Below are positions 13,458-26,320 of a DNA stretch of 64,000 bases, piece by piece. Position 1 is the first letter of the stretch. Each line of letters opens with the position of its first letter. Origin of the DNA: Elysia chlorotica (lineage: Eukaryota; Mollusca; Gastropoda; Plakobranchidae); NCBI GenBank assembly GCA_003991915.1, contig RQTK01000024.1, positions 271,762-335,761 on the forward strand, given 5' to 3'. The notes under the pieces were generated by a model. It saw only the letters and a program-made list of their open reading frames with translations. It was not told the origin of the DNA and ran no database searches. Made by a program: the position numbers and the translations under genes.

Positions 13458-16400
13458 CTGAGAGATAGACAGAGAGGGAGAGAGGGGCAGAGAGATACAG
13501 AGAAAGAAAGAGAGAGCGAGCAAAAGGGAAGAATTATAGAAAGAGAGTTATACGGAGAGAAAATTCACAGTACTAAGTAAACATGACATTGAACATTAAG
13601 TGAAAAAAACACACCTTAAAGGCAACATTATGTGTGGAATCGATATTGAACTTAGAAACAGGAACTGGGTTCTATCGGACCTCGAAAAGCGCTGAAGAAG
13701 CAGCACTAAAGACTGGCCCAGCAGTGATTATTTCCACCCGAGTTGCAGGGACGCCACTGTGGCCCAAACTCTCTTTGATCGCGCGAGTTCCACGCAGCGC
13801 TGATTTCCTGGATGAGATAAAGAGCGGGACATAACCCCCACATGGAAAGCTTCGATCTGTAAAGTCATGAAATCAAAGCGATTTCTTTTTTTTTTAACTA
13901 AAAGAATGGACAAGAGCAAATTTCTCTACAGACAGTCCATTCAATACCAAGTTGATGTGTTTTTTGCTAAGACTAGTCCAAAGTATTCTTAATAACCATG
14001 ACATTCCTGTTTTTTTTTAAAAAATAAGATGAGCGAAATGTAGGCAGAAATATTAAGAAGCATACACATATACTTACGAGCAAAATTCCTAGGTCCAAAT
14101 TAAGGGAAATAGTATGAACAAACATAATCTTATAAATTTTTTTCAATAATTAATCCTTTAACCTATATGATTCCTTTCACTTTTTCCGATTTACCACAAA
14201 GTCTGTTTTCCATCACCTGAAAATATACGGTAACAATACGAGTATTAACTCAAACAGAAACCTTCTGAATGTTCCCCCTTTCTTTTTTTAGACCCGTACA
14301 ATCTATTGGCGCCTTGAAAAAGACTAGACAATACAGTCAATGTGCGTTGTTTGGTTTTCTTTGCTGGTGGTTCCTCCAATGTCCGTCGTCAGCAAGACTT
14401 GACTTTCTCAACCCAAGACTCTCGTCTGAAAACTGTACTCACATACACACATGGACATAAAATTATCGAGGATACCAGGATTTTTCTTTCAACCGATCAT
14501 ACTATTCTGACACTAAACCTCTAACTATGGAAAGAGGCGACCTGTGAGGATTCATTAAGATGAGATAAGACAAGATGCACTTTAATTGTCCATTAAAATG
14601 GCGATTGTTGTGATGGTTGTGAGCATTTATGTAAAAACAAATATAAATACAGGAATTTATATAAGGAAAAGGCGTATGTCATAGAACACGCACTGTGCAA
14701 AAACTACAATCTAGGGCCTACTCAACAATGTATATAGCTACATTTTAATACAGATAACTTTTATGTAAGGAAAAAGTGGACTGGAACGAGTCCTATGTTT
14801 GGCTGCCTGAGCTACCTCGCCATCCGTATATTTTTACAGGCGCTGAATACACGTGCAGAATGCCAAGAACCGTTATGGGAAATATAACCAAACCTGATTT
14901 TTAAGCTTATTGCTTGACTCCTTCTTAATACTCATACTAAAAAAAGGATTCCTCTGCATGGTCCTATCAATATCATTTGCACTGGGTCAAAAAAAAAAAA
15001 AAAAGAAAAGAAAAGAAGAAAGGAAGAAAATATTATTTCCGATTTCCACTCTTCTGTCCGCTGCATGTCTTGTCTCTTCGTTTCGATTTTGTTATCCCCT
15101 GGTGTCTTTCCCGTAGAAGTTCATTATGCTTATGTCAATCTCATGCCTCTTGTTCTAATTTTCCACCACATAGTGCTCGACATCAACAAGTGGTATTCAC
15201 AGTGTGTAACGTTTAACTGTTCTTGAGCCTTTTTTGTAGACTTGAACAAATCGCTCTGTTTTGGGTGTTTTCATACCCCGTGCCACTCAATGCAACATGT
15301 ATTTATCCAATCCCCATCATCCCTCACACGTCTTAGGCTACCATTGTCCGAAGCCTGTCGTGTCTTGTTAGCCCAAGTCTAGTCGCCGTGCGGTGATAAA
15401 TCGGTCTATATGACTCGTATTCTCTAATAAATAGACCCCCCCCCCGCGACACACACACCTTCAGACACTTTCAACATTAACTCCTTTCTTCCATTTTTTG
15501 TCTCATTTTCTTCGTTTTTAACATGGCTATTGATCAGACGCCCTCTATTACTGGCCATTACATTATGTATGAACAGCGATGACACGTCTTGGTACTTACC
15601 CTTACTTCTGGTTCACTAGAAGAACTATGTTTTAGATTTTTTTAACAATGATAATAATTATTTACGGAACAAACAAACAAGCAAACAAACAATAAGCATG
15701 TTTTAAACGTTTTTATCCACAAACATGAGCAGAAGGACAAAACCAGTGACAGGAATGTGATTATACCTTTCATCACAAGTATTTGACAAGTGGGCTATTT
15801 TATCACGATATTAATGAAGCAAACTATGATAGTCACCAATTAAAAACTATTAAGCCGAATAATCAATCCACAATAGTCTGAATACAGGCGAACGATACAA
15901 TAACCCACCAAAAGCACATTATTTCACGTGATTCAAACACCTCATACCATTGCTTTTTAGTTTCTCACTATTGTGGCCAACAGTAATACGCTGTTGTAAA
16001 CATCTGTTGGAAGGGGAATTCTCTCGAAGTATTGCCCAAATGCCAACTCAAAGTTTTGTTCAAGGGTTCCCCATAAATCACATTCATTTCTAAGAGGCGA
16101 CAGTTTTGACTATAAGTGCACCTTATTTGAATAATGGTGAATAGTGCTCAATATTAGAACATTAATAACTGTTCATACACAACCTGGCTTAGACATTACA
16201 AGAAAAAAAGTGCTTGGTTATAGATGCAGAATTGAAAGCTAATTTCCCGATGTATATCAGCCATCTTAACAAAAATAATATTAGGCCGACAGCAGTATGG
16301 CTCTGTTGCGGCCTGTATCTGACCTCCCATATGAACACTATAAAAAGGGTGTGCCAAAGCAGCGTCGCTCTGTGGCTCAGTCTCGCATCAAACTCTGTTG

Positions 16401-17613
16401 TAAAACACGTCTTGCATGGCCTCTGAATTCGTTTTCAATTCGCTTTAAAGTAAAAAAAAAAAAGAATAATAAAAAGAAAATCAAGACCGACAAAAAGTAA
16501 ACATTATTAGATACTTTACTGTTAGGTATCGATGCTAGAATTAACACTTGAATAAAAAATCTCTAGAAATACGTTTTATTAAACATTGGAATGTTGAATC
16601 ACGATGTGGATATACCTTTATTTGAATGTAGATCACTAGCAGAAGCGGTTTTTTTTTTTGCACTAAGCAGCTTGCATGCATTTTATTTTGTGTGTGGTTT
16701 TTCTGTTTTATCCCAAGTCTTCCGCTCAAACTTTGACCTAGTAATATCAAATTAATACGTTTGATCACCGATTATTTAGAAAATATACATTTTACACGTT
16801 TGATCACTCACAGTTAAGAACACATCTTTCCGATTTAAAATTGCACATGTATATATACTATAATTATATTAATATTATAATTAATTATATTATATTATGG
16901 TAATACATTAAATTCATATGTTACCCAAAACTCGTTATGACAAAGATTTTACAGCTCTCTTAGATTTTATAAGAATGTAAGTATTGTAACTGTACCTGTA
17001 CATCATCTGATAAGCAAATGGTATTGAAGCATGACTTTTGAACAACTAATTATATCCCACCTTGTCATTGTTTTCGTTATTTAGAATTATTGCACCTAAA
17101 TTGATTTATTAAGATATAATTATTTATTGCGCGAGGGGCACCTGTCTGGCACACCAGAGACGCTGATGAGTAGCTTTGCACTGGCGCGGGGGTGGGGGTG
17201 GGGGTGGGGGATTTTGTTAGCGGAAAGAGGCGTCCCATTCGATAGGATTACTTGGGGCTGTGAGCAAACGCGCGGTTTGATGTCAGCCTCTGTGGGCCCC
17301 GGCCTGATGCGCCCCGTCACGGAAACCCGAGTCACGCTACAGAGCCTGTCACACTGGAAGATAAAGAGGGAAACTGTGGTGTTCTAGTCAAAGTCTTCTA
17401 ACGAGGAGTGAAGTGTCCCATGGAAGAATAGAAATAAATAAGATTGATTGAAAAAAGTCGTTTTGAAAACAACACAATTTGTTTTGTATAACTTTTTGAT
17501 TAAAGCTTTGAGCAAATGGGTAAATATATTTTTAATCTCACATGATTCCTATGTAATTTTTGGATAGCAATAAGTTTTAATGTCTATTTGATGTATCGAT
17601 TGTTTTATGTGAA
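13453..17613. other. Non-coding stretch
   Basis: A 66-codon open frame at 13634-13834 (+) has balanced composition but no splice sites or similarity that I recognise. At 17130-17370 there is a GC-rich patch with a (GGGGTG)n-like run and an 86-codon open frame, also unassigned. A LINE/SINE 3'-end-like piece is listed separately at 14550-14605. Confidence 0.35.
14550..14605 (-). mobile_element. Retroposon 3' end fragment
   Basis: Read on the - strand it ends GCATCTTGTCTTATCTCATC after a GACAATTAAAG motif. This matches the pattern of the + strand fragment at 52846-52905 (CCCTATGGGATAATAAAGG then CTTATCTTAT), a typical invertebrate LINE/SINE 3' terminus. Confidence 0.4.
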
Positions 17614-17817
17614 ATTCCGAATTACTTTGACAGGACTGTCTCTTGAATATATACAAATTAATTTATTATGGGATATATTGATAAGCTCTTACGTTCCTGA
17701 AAATGCTAGACAGGTAATTTTTACAATATTAAATTAATGCATCAGAAAATAATATTGTCTCGCCTTAGAGATATCGTCTAAAATTCAAGAGACAGCCCTG
17801 TCAAAGTAATTCGGAGT
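17614..17817. mobile_element. MITE-like foldback element, about 204 bp
   Basis: Terminal inverted repeats of about 36 bp with two mismatches: the left end starts ATTCCGAATTACTTTGAC and the right end is its reverse complement (GTCAAAGTAATTCGGAGT). The interior is AT-rich and non-coding. Flanking target duplications are not clear. Confidence 0.8.
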
Positions 17818-20295
17818 TTAAGTTGGGCGACACCCGTGAGCTTGAATTAAGACTAGAATTAATGAAATATTCTTTTTGCTCGACTGATATTTGAAAGCAA
17901 AAACGAAGGAAAATACACATAAAAAAAAACAACCAGCCAGCATATTAGTTTGTATAATTCTATTCTGAAGAACAGGATGTCCCTGTCCGCACGAACCGCC
18001 AGGGACTGACGTCTGAGCTGCTCGGAAAGTTGACATCCTGACAGGGCACGTTGCTTCAAGTTCGAGGCGTGATGCACTCTCAGCCAGAAAGTATTAAACA
18101 CCCTTTGAGTCTGCGAAGACTAGTGCTGAACAATGTGGGGACTTCGACGTTTTTGTCACGCTATTGGTTCAAAATTTAATGATGAAAGGTTAAGCTGTTT
18201 GAGACTAGTTTTTGCTCACACGATTAATCTTTAAAACTGTTCGTAAACATTGCTTCTTTAATGATATCTATTTGTCTGGTTTCGCCCATGCAATTTAGAT
18301 TTAAAATAACATATTATAAAGCAGCCAGTAACTTGCATTAAAGAACAAATTGAATTGAAACCATATGGCAATTGTATTGTCAAGTGTCACTGTATCATAG
18401 TGACAATATTCTGCCGTTGCCTACGATTATAAACAACCTGTTTATTTAGTTTTAGAGTGATCAATTTAAAGGATTTTTACTGCTATGATGTACTCTATAA
18501 ATCTATCGCCTTCAGAATAAAGGTTGTGTAAAGTTATTGTATTAAATGATCAGTGCTCATGACGTTTAAAAAGTTTAGAACTCTTTTGGTCTTTTTTTGC
18601 TCAAGTCGTTTTGTTAGGCTCTAAAAAAGTTTACTGTTATTTTAAGATATTCTCTAAAACAAAACTTATACCAATTGCTTTGTGTGCTCTCGTTTATACT
18701 TGATTGATAAATCACAATGACACTAAGAGTGACTGCCTCAACGTTTTAATCTAGGGTATATTTTAAAAGCTAATTTAATTTAAAATCAGGTGGACTTTTA
18801 AAAACCTGTATAGTATAGACGGATAAGCACACTACCAAGATTTTGTCAAGGAACCTGCAACTATATCTTTCAAAACTTACACGAGAGACCAGTTATATAA
18901 ATGTACGCTTTGGGTACATTTTGGTAAGCCTGCGTCTGATACTACGAAAATGCCTTAGCCCAGGCATGAAAAATAGTGCTAGCGAAACATTCCAACTGAA
19001 CACTCAGAGATATGCCCGGACACCGATGCCCGCCACAAAGGCTCATTGGTTGTTGTCATCAATTATTTGGGGGCAGCTACTTGCTGACAAGTGAGACGGA
19101 ATATGGGATGAGAAAAGTGCGGTATCTTGTCGGGTTGAACCAATTAACCGGCCGCTATCGATTTCTGGTTTCCCGAGATATTACATTTGGAATTTGTATT
19201 TTAGCTAATCTAGCGTTAATCTTGAACTTTGCAAGTTAGCATGTGTAATTAAAGCTTTTAACAGTGTATGTTTATATCATGGTGTTTAGAATGTCTTGGT
19301 AGCTAATAGATATGACATCAAGATAAAATGTGAAAAATGATGTTAATATAGTTGCGGCCATACTCCAACATACACGTTTAAAATAACCTTTTTAAGGATT
19401 GTAATACTGAAAGAGAAAAGTCTTAGCTAACGGATGATTGCAGCGCCTTCACTTCTAACCTTTGGAATCGTATAGAGACACGCAGAGCACTTCCTGTGTC
19501 GCGGAAAACATAATTATATCACTGGGGTAGGCTTAGACAAAACTGCAAAGTGCACCCACTCTTGCTAAGAGAACTCCACGAGAAGTGTAGTTTATCAGCT
19601 GCTTAAAGCCTTTTGTCTGTAACACATTTTTGCAGCCATTATAAAACTATCTAACGTGGCTCAAACGACACTGAATGAAGTTTGAATGTAATGGACTTAA
19701 ACCCTTTCTGAACGTGGTGTGAATGTAGCAAGGACCAGATAGTACAAGAATGGTTGGTCTATGCATTCGAGAAGAAACTGATATATAGACAATAGACTAT
19801 ACACCCTACGCCCCTAACCCCCCCTACTATCTATCACTGTATCTTTCTTGCTTCCACACTCCTTCCCGAGATGAAGGAGACGGAGAAGGCATAGGTTAAC
19901 ACAAACTTTTCAAAAAGGTAAAATTTTATTATACTCAGTTCTAAGGCTAATTTGGAAGTATAAAAGCGAGTTTTTTGGTGCTGTAAATGTTTTATTTAAT
20001 TTTCGCTTCGTAACTAGACATATATTCATTTATTTAATGCAAAGTAATGTTAAACGAAACTGTAACATATTTATTAGCGATATTATGACTAGCTTTGGTG
20101 TCATGACAAGCGACCTAATGAAAACACAGGCAGCAGCCGGGCCCAACTAGGCGAATTAGACACCGAACATTATGAGGTTTTCTGTCACAAAAGGTCAGGG
20201 GAGACTCGGAGCAAATCCATGAGGCCAGCTCACGAGTGCGTGCGCTCTTTTCCAGAACATTGTAATTAGACCTAACTAGACCAGGAGTATCTTGA

Positions 20296-20298
<3 letters not shown>
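17818..20298. other. Non-coding stretch
   Basis: Overlapping short open frames at 18843-19239 show no splice support or recognised similarity. Nothing else was seen. Confidence 0.35.

Positions 20299-20339
<41 letters not shown>
20299..20339. repeat. (GA)n microsatellite
   Basis: About 20 units. Confidence 0.95.
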
Positions 20340-20340
<1 letters not shown>

Positions 20341-21159
20341 AGCTTGTGTCATAATGACAATTTTGGCTCCAGGGGACAAAGAGAAAAGCCATGGCCTTTG
20401 TCGAACTCAGGATGTCTAAATTTAATTCAGATTCTCAGAGGTGGAGGAGATCTGGGACGAACCAGAAGAAAAAAAGACATAAGGACTGGCGACTGAGCAG
20501 CAGGGAATGCGTGTGTGTATGTGGGTTAAGGGCTGGAACGATTCTTTTCTTTTTAGAAGAATTGGAAGTATTCGGATAATGTAATGTGTCACGCTTAGAC
20601 CCCACCACCCCACCGATACTTGGAGCAAGGTTTTGAGTGTGGCCAGCGAGATCTTTGTCTTTTCTTCTGTTAATCCATGGACGAAAAAAAAGAGCAGGAT
20701 GAGTCAGTTTGGAGCAGCGCAGTGACTTTTAAAGACGATGTCGCTGTAAAATAAGCAAGCTAAGTTCTATACAGCGAGTATTAAACCCGAACACGAAACA
20801 CGACCGAGGCCTACAGTTTCTCATTGTCAAGTGAAGTCATTTTAGGTTATTCGAGAGGGAACCAATTTTACACAGCTGCGCGCGTATCACGGATTTTGAC
20901 AAACAAAGAAGTTTAATTTTTAGCATTGCCTCAGGCCGAAGCTTCATATGAAGTCTAAATTTCACTCTCTGTTCATTCAATTAAACGCGCAGCTTTCTTA
21001 CTTAAAACGCTTTCTTTTAAATCATTAACATTATAAACCATTAAAAATATTCGTGGTGCTCTAGAGGGCACAACTCTACTTGCAATCGAACCAATAAAAG
21101 TTTAAAGAAGGAAATAGTTTTGAAGTTATAAATTACATATAATTTATATATGTCTTCGT

Positions 21160-21310
21160 CTCAAATTTAGACATGCGATCAAATCCAAACCGCTCCACCC
21201 TAAAATTCAAAAGTTTACAGTAAAATTACAAATGGGCCAGAGAAAGTTTTATATCATAAAGCTAATAACATCAATGCTTAATCAATTTTTTAATTAATCA
21301 ACGTTATCAA
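21160..21310. repeat. Dispersed repeat, copy 2 (opposite orientation)
   Basis: Reverse complement of the 5490-5670 segment: TGTCTTCGTCTCAAATTTAG, AAACCGCTCCACCCT, ACAAATGGGCCAGAGAA and AAGCTAATAACATCAATG. Both copies sit beside AT-rich runs. Confidence 0.75.
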
Positions 21311-21743
21311 CCATAATTACCAATCCATCTTATTTTCACCGCGGCTACCGGTCGGAAATCTATTGAATAGTTATAGAAAAAAAAGTGGTGTGTTCAACAG
21401 TAAAAAGTAAAAAATGTTCACACATGTAGGGATTGTAAGGTAAATGGAAATTTTTATCGAATTTTAACGTTTTAAATTCTGTATTTTTTTTTTGGGGGGG
21501 GGGGGTTGTTTTGTTTTGTAAGACTTTTCCGACATAGTTAACTCTTAGATTGGCAAGAATATAACATACTAGGCCTAGGCCTATCTGGAGGTAGATCTAG
21601 ATCTAAATAGACATAATATTTTGTACTTATTCTTTTTTTGGGAATATAAAGCTCATTTTCGTGCCCGATCTAGAATGACTCTCAATGTAGTCATGCACGT
21701 TAATTACGACTGTACTTAATCATTTTTTCGTTCAAAGACGTGG

Positions 21744-21923
21744 GGTAAGTTTTGTTAGCAGTTTTATTTACACAGACAATAGAAAAACTTACTGACTAGT
21801 TCAGCACTTCTGAGTATACAACATTTGAAAGATGGAGTTGTACTGTCTTACATTTCTTAATGTTTGCTAATCAGAACGTTTTTCTATTGTCTGTGTGAAT
21901 GTAACTGCTAAAAAAATTTACCT
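21744..21923. mobile_element. MITE-like foldback element, about 180 bp
   Basis: The left arm contains TTAGCAGTTTTATTTACAC then AGACAATAGAAAAAC; the right arm contains GTTTTTCTATTGTCTGTGTG then AACTGCTAA. The arms pair over roughly 34-45 bp with a few mismatches. The interior is non-coding. Confidence 0.78.
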
Positions 21924-22402
21924 GTTCGATGAATAGGGCATTGGCTAGTATTATTATATTTTCTTGAGACCTAGAAAACTTAAATCTAGAAGAGAATTTC
22001 GCTCTTTCGGGGGGGGGGGAGGCTCGATTTAATAATGATTTTATTCAAACAAAAACGAATAGACTCTATAGATGTAGTACGTATAGGAATATTTTGACAC
22101 AAATATTCTAATTATAAAGTGCGTAAACAAAATTGACTATAGCAATATTAAACACTTGGGCCTACATAATTATAGTGTGTAGGTCTATTATACAATTCCG
22201 TCCGTCCTTCCATGATCTTTATGAAATAATCATGTTCATGGATTACTATCAGTAGACTTTATAATCATGCTCATTAAACACTATTGTATGGCATTTTCTC
22301 TGTCTCTGTAAAACAAAAATCTTTTTAATCGTATGCACTTTTTGCTTAAAAACTGTTTCTGGAACATTATGCTCATTTGGGGTAGAATGCACAAACAAGC
22401 GT

Positions 22403-22455
22403 AGCTTACGTCTCGTAAAAATATACAAAAAGAAGGCTTTCGGCGAGACGTAAGC
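22403..22455. other. Perfect 12-bp inverted repeat (hairpin)
   Basis: GCTTACGTCTCG and its exact complement CGAGACGTAAGC are separated by about 29 bases. Flanking bases (CAAACAAGC / CATGTTGTTTG) hint at further pairing. No gene context. Confidence 0.7.
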
Positions 22456-23162
22456 AACGTCATGTTGTTTGTGTATTTTATCCTTGGTGTCCAATCCAGG
22501 ATTACTCTCTATGTAATCATGCTCATTCAATACGATTTTACTAAATGATTTTTTTTTCGTTCATAGAACAGGGTCTCAACTAATCTCATTATAATGAAGC
22601 TAAGCCCAAAATTGATATGATAGAGGATTTTTACTGGGGGACAGACAGTTCTACAAAAAATATGTGCAATGCATTAGTAAAGTATCATAGATTTACATGG
22701 GCATATTCTTTAGGTTATGGAAACACGTCCCATCTTTCCTATTTGAGTAAATTGAGCCAATTTTGGAAAGAAAACTTTTAACTATCCAACATTTAAATGG
22801 ACCAATAAGACCAAATTCTAAAAATGCGCTTTTTTTAAAAGACAGAAACGAACATTTCCAACAACACATCTTTAAAATTCTAAGCGCGCTCATTTTACCG
22901 CGTTCACTGCACCGTTTCGTTAGAATGCCTGGTTAATAATTGTAAAATAAGACGATAAAATTAGGCTTTCTTGAAGAAACTCAATAACCCATGAAAACAA
23001 CTTATGGGCTAAATTTGTTAGACGTATACAGTCATATGTCCAAGCAAAAGATTACAATATATCAATCAAACGATAAAACGAGAGAGTTTACAACAACGTC
23101 CTATAGGTGTTTTTCATAGCATTAAAGAGTTGGTGCATTTCTTCGTAAATACATTAAATTTT

Positions 23163-23235
23163 TAACTCCTAAAGTTAAAGATACTGATGATATATACTTT
23201 TGAGTTTTAGCACAGTTCTAATTTATTGGCAATCT
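23163..23235. repeat. Dispersed repeat shared with the interior of the 4702-5347 element
   Basis: CTAAAGTTAAAGATACTGAT and ACTTTTGAGTTTTAGCACAG match 5229-5290 with about 80-85% identity by eye. No inverted repeats were seen here. Confidence 0.6.
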
Positions 23236-23642
23236 TTCATAACAATTATAATAATAACAATACTATATTAACTAAATATTGGGAAAAGGAAAATGAATTC
23301 ATGAAAAATAGCCTATGGTCTTTTATCAGTAGAAAAGATCATTATTAACAAACAATAAATACTTAAAATATAAAACTGGGAAAAACAAATTATTCCCAAC
23401 AACAGAATTAGAACATACAAGTCTATAAAGAGCCGACGTGCAAAGCACATTTTGGTAGAAAGTATGTCATTTTATTAATCAATGGTTATAAGGCAGATCT
23501 TTATCATACAGAACAAAGTAAAGTTGAAGGTATTAATACATGTAATATCTTTTAAAACAAGGCCAGGAAGATAATGATACTGTGATGATAATTATGTCAT
23601 TCTGACGATGATGTTGTGATGATAATCATGATGATGATGAAA

Positions 23643-23643
23643 A

Positions 23644-23715
<72 letters not shown>
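23643..23715. repeat. (TGC)n(TGA)n trinucleotide array
   Basis: About 7 TGC units changing into about 17 TGA units; encodes only poly-amino-acid frames. Confidence 0.93.
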
Positions 23716-23716
<1 letters not shown>

Positions 23717-25049
23717 GATGGTGCAGATAATAGTGAAAATGGTGAAAATCGTAATTATGATCACAAATATTATCATTAGATGATAACGACCATGATATCG
23801 ATGATACGGACAATGCTGAATAATATCGTTAAATAAGCGACATGGTTGAAAACGTTTCTGGGCAAGAAGTTGGTAATTAAATAAACAATTTGATTAATTG
23901 ATCATGGATTTGGACGTGCTGTAATGTCTTTCAAATCAATGAAAACAGTATTGATTTAAGCAGGAGAGTTAGATCTTATAATTTTGTGAGAGATCAATAT
24001 AAAATTAATATTAGGTGGCAGTGTGACATTTAACAACTTGTTTATTTTAATTTGGAAAGAAAAACGGCGCACGTATAACTTATCACAACAAATTCCGTAA
24101 CGTACTAATTTAGATACCCGATTGAAATCTCACTCGTTATTTAAAATAAATAGCGAAGTATCTATAAATGAAAGTGAAGGGCTTGGCAAGGGATAATAAA
24201 TAGCTTTCATTAATACACGCAAACATCTCTACATGCCTATAACTCTCTGATTTGCACAGCATACTTTGATCACAATTCGTCGTCTTCGTTCCGTGACGTT
24301 CTATAATTATGTAGTTGCATGATTTATATATAAGACAGGACAATCTTTCAAGCAATATAACTCAATTTTTTTTCTTGATGAGACAAGTGCCCTCCCTTGC
24401 GTTGTGGTAAGTTATTTTTTATCCTGCTTCGTTTCGACGATAACTTGAGCAAGGGGTAGACCACAGGATATGGAGTTTCGAACCTCAATTTCCTGTGGCC
24501 TAGACTAATTAAGATCTCTCCATGATATTATGGGAACGTAAAGTTTAAAGAGTCATTAAATCGATTTGATGGTTGGGTTTTGCTACCTTATGAAGGATGA
24601 AAATGAAACAAAATCATCAATTTTCCCCACAATTTCCTTTGAGCTACCAGCCATCGATGGGACTATAAGAGATACCAGTAGATTTAAACAACATATATAC
24701 ATAGAACTTTAGTATAAATATTTTCCGCTACCTTTAGCCAATATATTTTGGACTCTTCTTATGAAAGGGTGTCTCAAAAACAACATTTTTCATGAACTTA
24801 TATCATTACAAATCTACGATGAAAAATAAACCAAAACAACAACCTGAGCTGAATTTATTAAGCAAATAAATTTCTACATCCGTTATGGCAGCTTATCCAT
24901 TGCGTTTAGGGTGTACCAAACGGATCTTAGCTATGACTTTTACACGATGAGCAACAAAAATAATTATATTTTTTTCTCACTTTTTTAAAACAACTGAAGC
25001 TCGTTATTCTTGATAGAAAAAACTTAGGCTGCTGAGTTCAGTGTCCTTT
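23716..25049. other. Non-coding stretch
   Basis: AT-rich. A possible tRNA-like pair of boxes at about 24438-24485 (GCAAGGGGTAGACC, GAGTTTCGAACC) may be a worn SINE. Nothing else. Confidence 0.3.
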
Positions 25050-25220
25050 CCCTGTTGGTTGGGTCGGTGTCATTACAATGTGATCGGCTGAGACTGGAGC
25101 CATGGTACCCCCACATTGTCTTTGTTGCTAGGTCGTGAATTGCCAGACGTAAGTCTTGAGATCCGTCCGTCCACAATTTACCATATTTAAAGCTGATATT
25201 GGATGCTAAGCAAAAACAAG
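25050..25220 (+). mobile_element. tRNA-derived SINE copy (body)
   Basis: Family blocks present: TGTTGGTTGGGTCGGTGTCA, CAATGTGATCGGCTGAGAC, TTGCCAGACGTAAGTCTTGA and CGTCCACAATTTACCATAT, ending AAGCAAGCAAG. The head is missing. Confidence 0.75.
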
Positions 25221-25735
25221 CAAGCAAGTGTGCCTACTTCTCAAACAAACAAAAAAGATGTTTTTCGCATGGTCATTGTGGAACTTAAGATTCTTATCCC
25301 TAAATGACTGCCGATGGCTTGCATCTTTTACGATGATTAGTGCTGAGCTTTGATGTCTTTTCCAATGATGAGCATTGCCTGTTTTTTTCTAAAATGGAAG
25401 TTAAATTAATGTGAATTTGTCCTTAATAAAAAAACTGAACTTGGATATATATTTTGATAATCGCATATATGGAGAGACGCTTTTGGTCTTGATGAAAGCT
25501 GCGCATAAGTGGCATTTTTTAAAGCTGAGCATAAGTGGCATTTTTGAGAACTAGAGTTGAGCATAAGCAGCATTATCGATGATAAAAGATTGGCTTAAGT
25601 TGCAGCTAAGCTTCAATGGCGTTACCCATTGAAAGCTGATACCATCTTAGTTCTAGATAAAACATGAAAAAAATTGACCACATCCACACACACAGCATAA
25701 CTCTTAATTTAACATAAATGTTTTTTTCCCTTCAG

Positions 25736-25918
25736 CTACAAGGGTGCTATAGAATCTTTCTCGAATAACTGCGATACGGGGATCATAGTGCGTGATGGGT
25801 AGCTGTAAAAAGACGTGGTGATCTGGACCTGCGGTAAATGAGTGATGCCAGGGGGACTCGGGGGAGGAGGGCTCCTGGGCGCTGCGCTGAACGCCTGTCT
25901 TCTCCGCCGAAGTAAGGC
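25736..25918 (-). CDS. Terminal exon of a single-pass membrane protein (cytoplasmic tail)
   Basis: 183 nt from an acceptor reading CTTGTGCCCAG to a TAG stop at 25736-25738. It encodes 60 residues that begin ALLRRRRQAF, a basic stretch, followed by a Pro-rich run (PRSPPPPSPPG) and ending VSQLFEKDSIAPL. It joins in phase 0 to the transmembrane exon at 27944-28091, so together they read as transmembrane helix, juxtamembrane basic region, then a short tail. A second open frame over the same bases has no matching splice phase and is treated as a shadow. The family was not recognised. Confidence 0.6.
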   Translation of the reverse strand, partial: ALLRRRRQAFSAAPRSPPPPSPPGITHLPQVQITTSFYSYPSRTMIPVSQLFEKDSIAPL

Positions 25919-26128
25919 CTGGGCACAAGGATAGAAAGAAAATGATGTGTTAAAGTTTTCCTTTCTGTGTAACCTTGATATTACTTTATATAATTTTATT
26001 GCCATCGTGTGTAAATGTTGATGTTTGAACCAAAAAAAGTCAAATTCAATGTTACCTATAGGTTGAAGAATACTTTTCTGGTTCATGCTCAGTATGTTTC
26101 ATAGATGTTTTAAAAAAACCCAGCAAAA

Positions 26129-26130
26129 AT

Positions 26131-26165
<35 letters not shown>

Positions 26166-26166
26166 C
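26129..26166. repeat. (AAC)n trinucleotide array
   Basis: About 12 AAC units. Confidence 0.93.
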
Positions 26167-26265
26167 GGATGCCATACTTTTAAGGAATACTCAATTATTA
26201 AGGGTGACAACCAGAAAATAAATAGCATCAGATCTTTCGTTATAGTAAATCACCTCCCTTGGATA

Positions 26266-26269
<4 letters not shown>

Positions 26270-26318
<49 letters not shown>
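26270..26318. repeat. (CT)n microsatellite abutting a SINE
   Basis: About 24 CT units directly before the tRNA-like head of the SINE at 26320. Confidence 0.95.

Positions 26319-26319
<1 letters not shown>

Positions 26320-26320
<1 letters not shown>

Larger units (their letters stand above)
21660..22560. repeat. Diverged short direct repeats
   Basis: The motif 'ACTCTCxATGTAxTCATGCxC ... TTTACTxAATxATTTTTTCG' occurs near 21676-21735 and 22502-22560, and a related piece (TAATCATGCTCATTAAACAC) occurs near 22262. The unit is unknown. Confidence 0.55.

Noticed and set aside
25704..25928. Alternative - strand frame over the tail exon (…PRIAVIRERFYSTLVAEGKK)
   Set aside because: It looks protein-like, but its phase does not match the transmembrane exon donor, whereas the other frame joins in phase 0 and ends at a stop right after.
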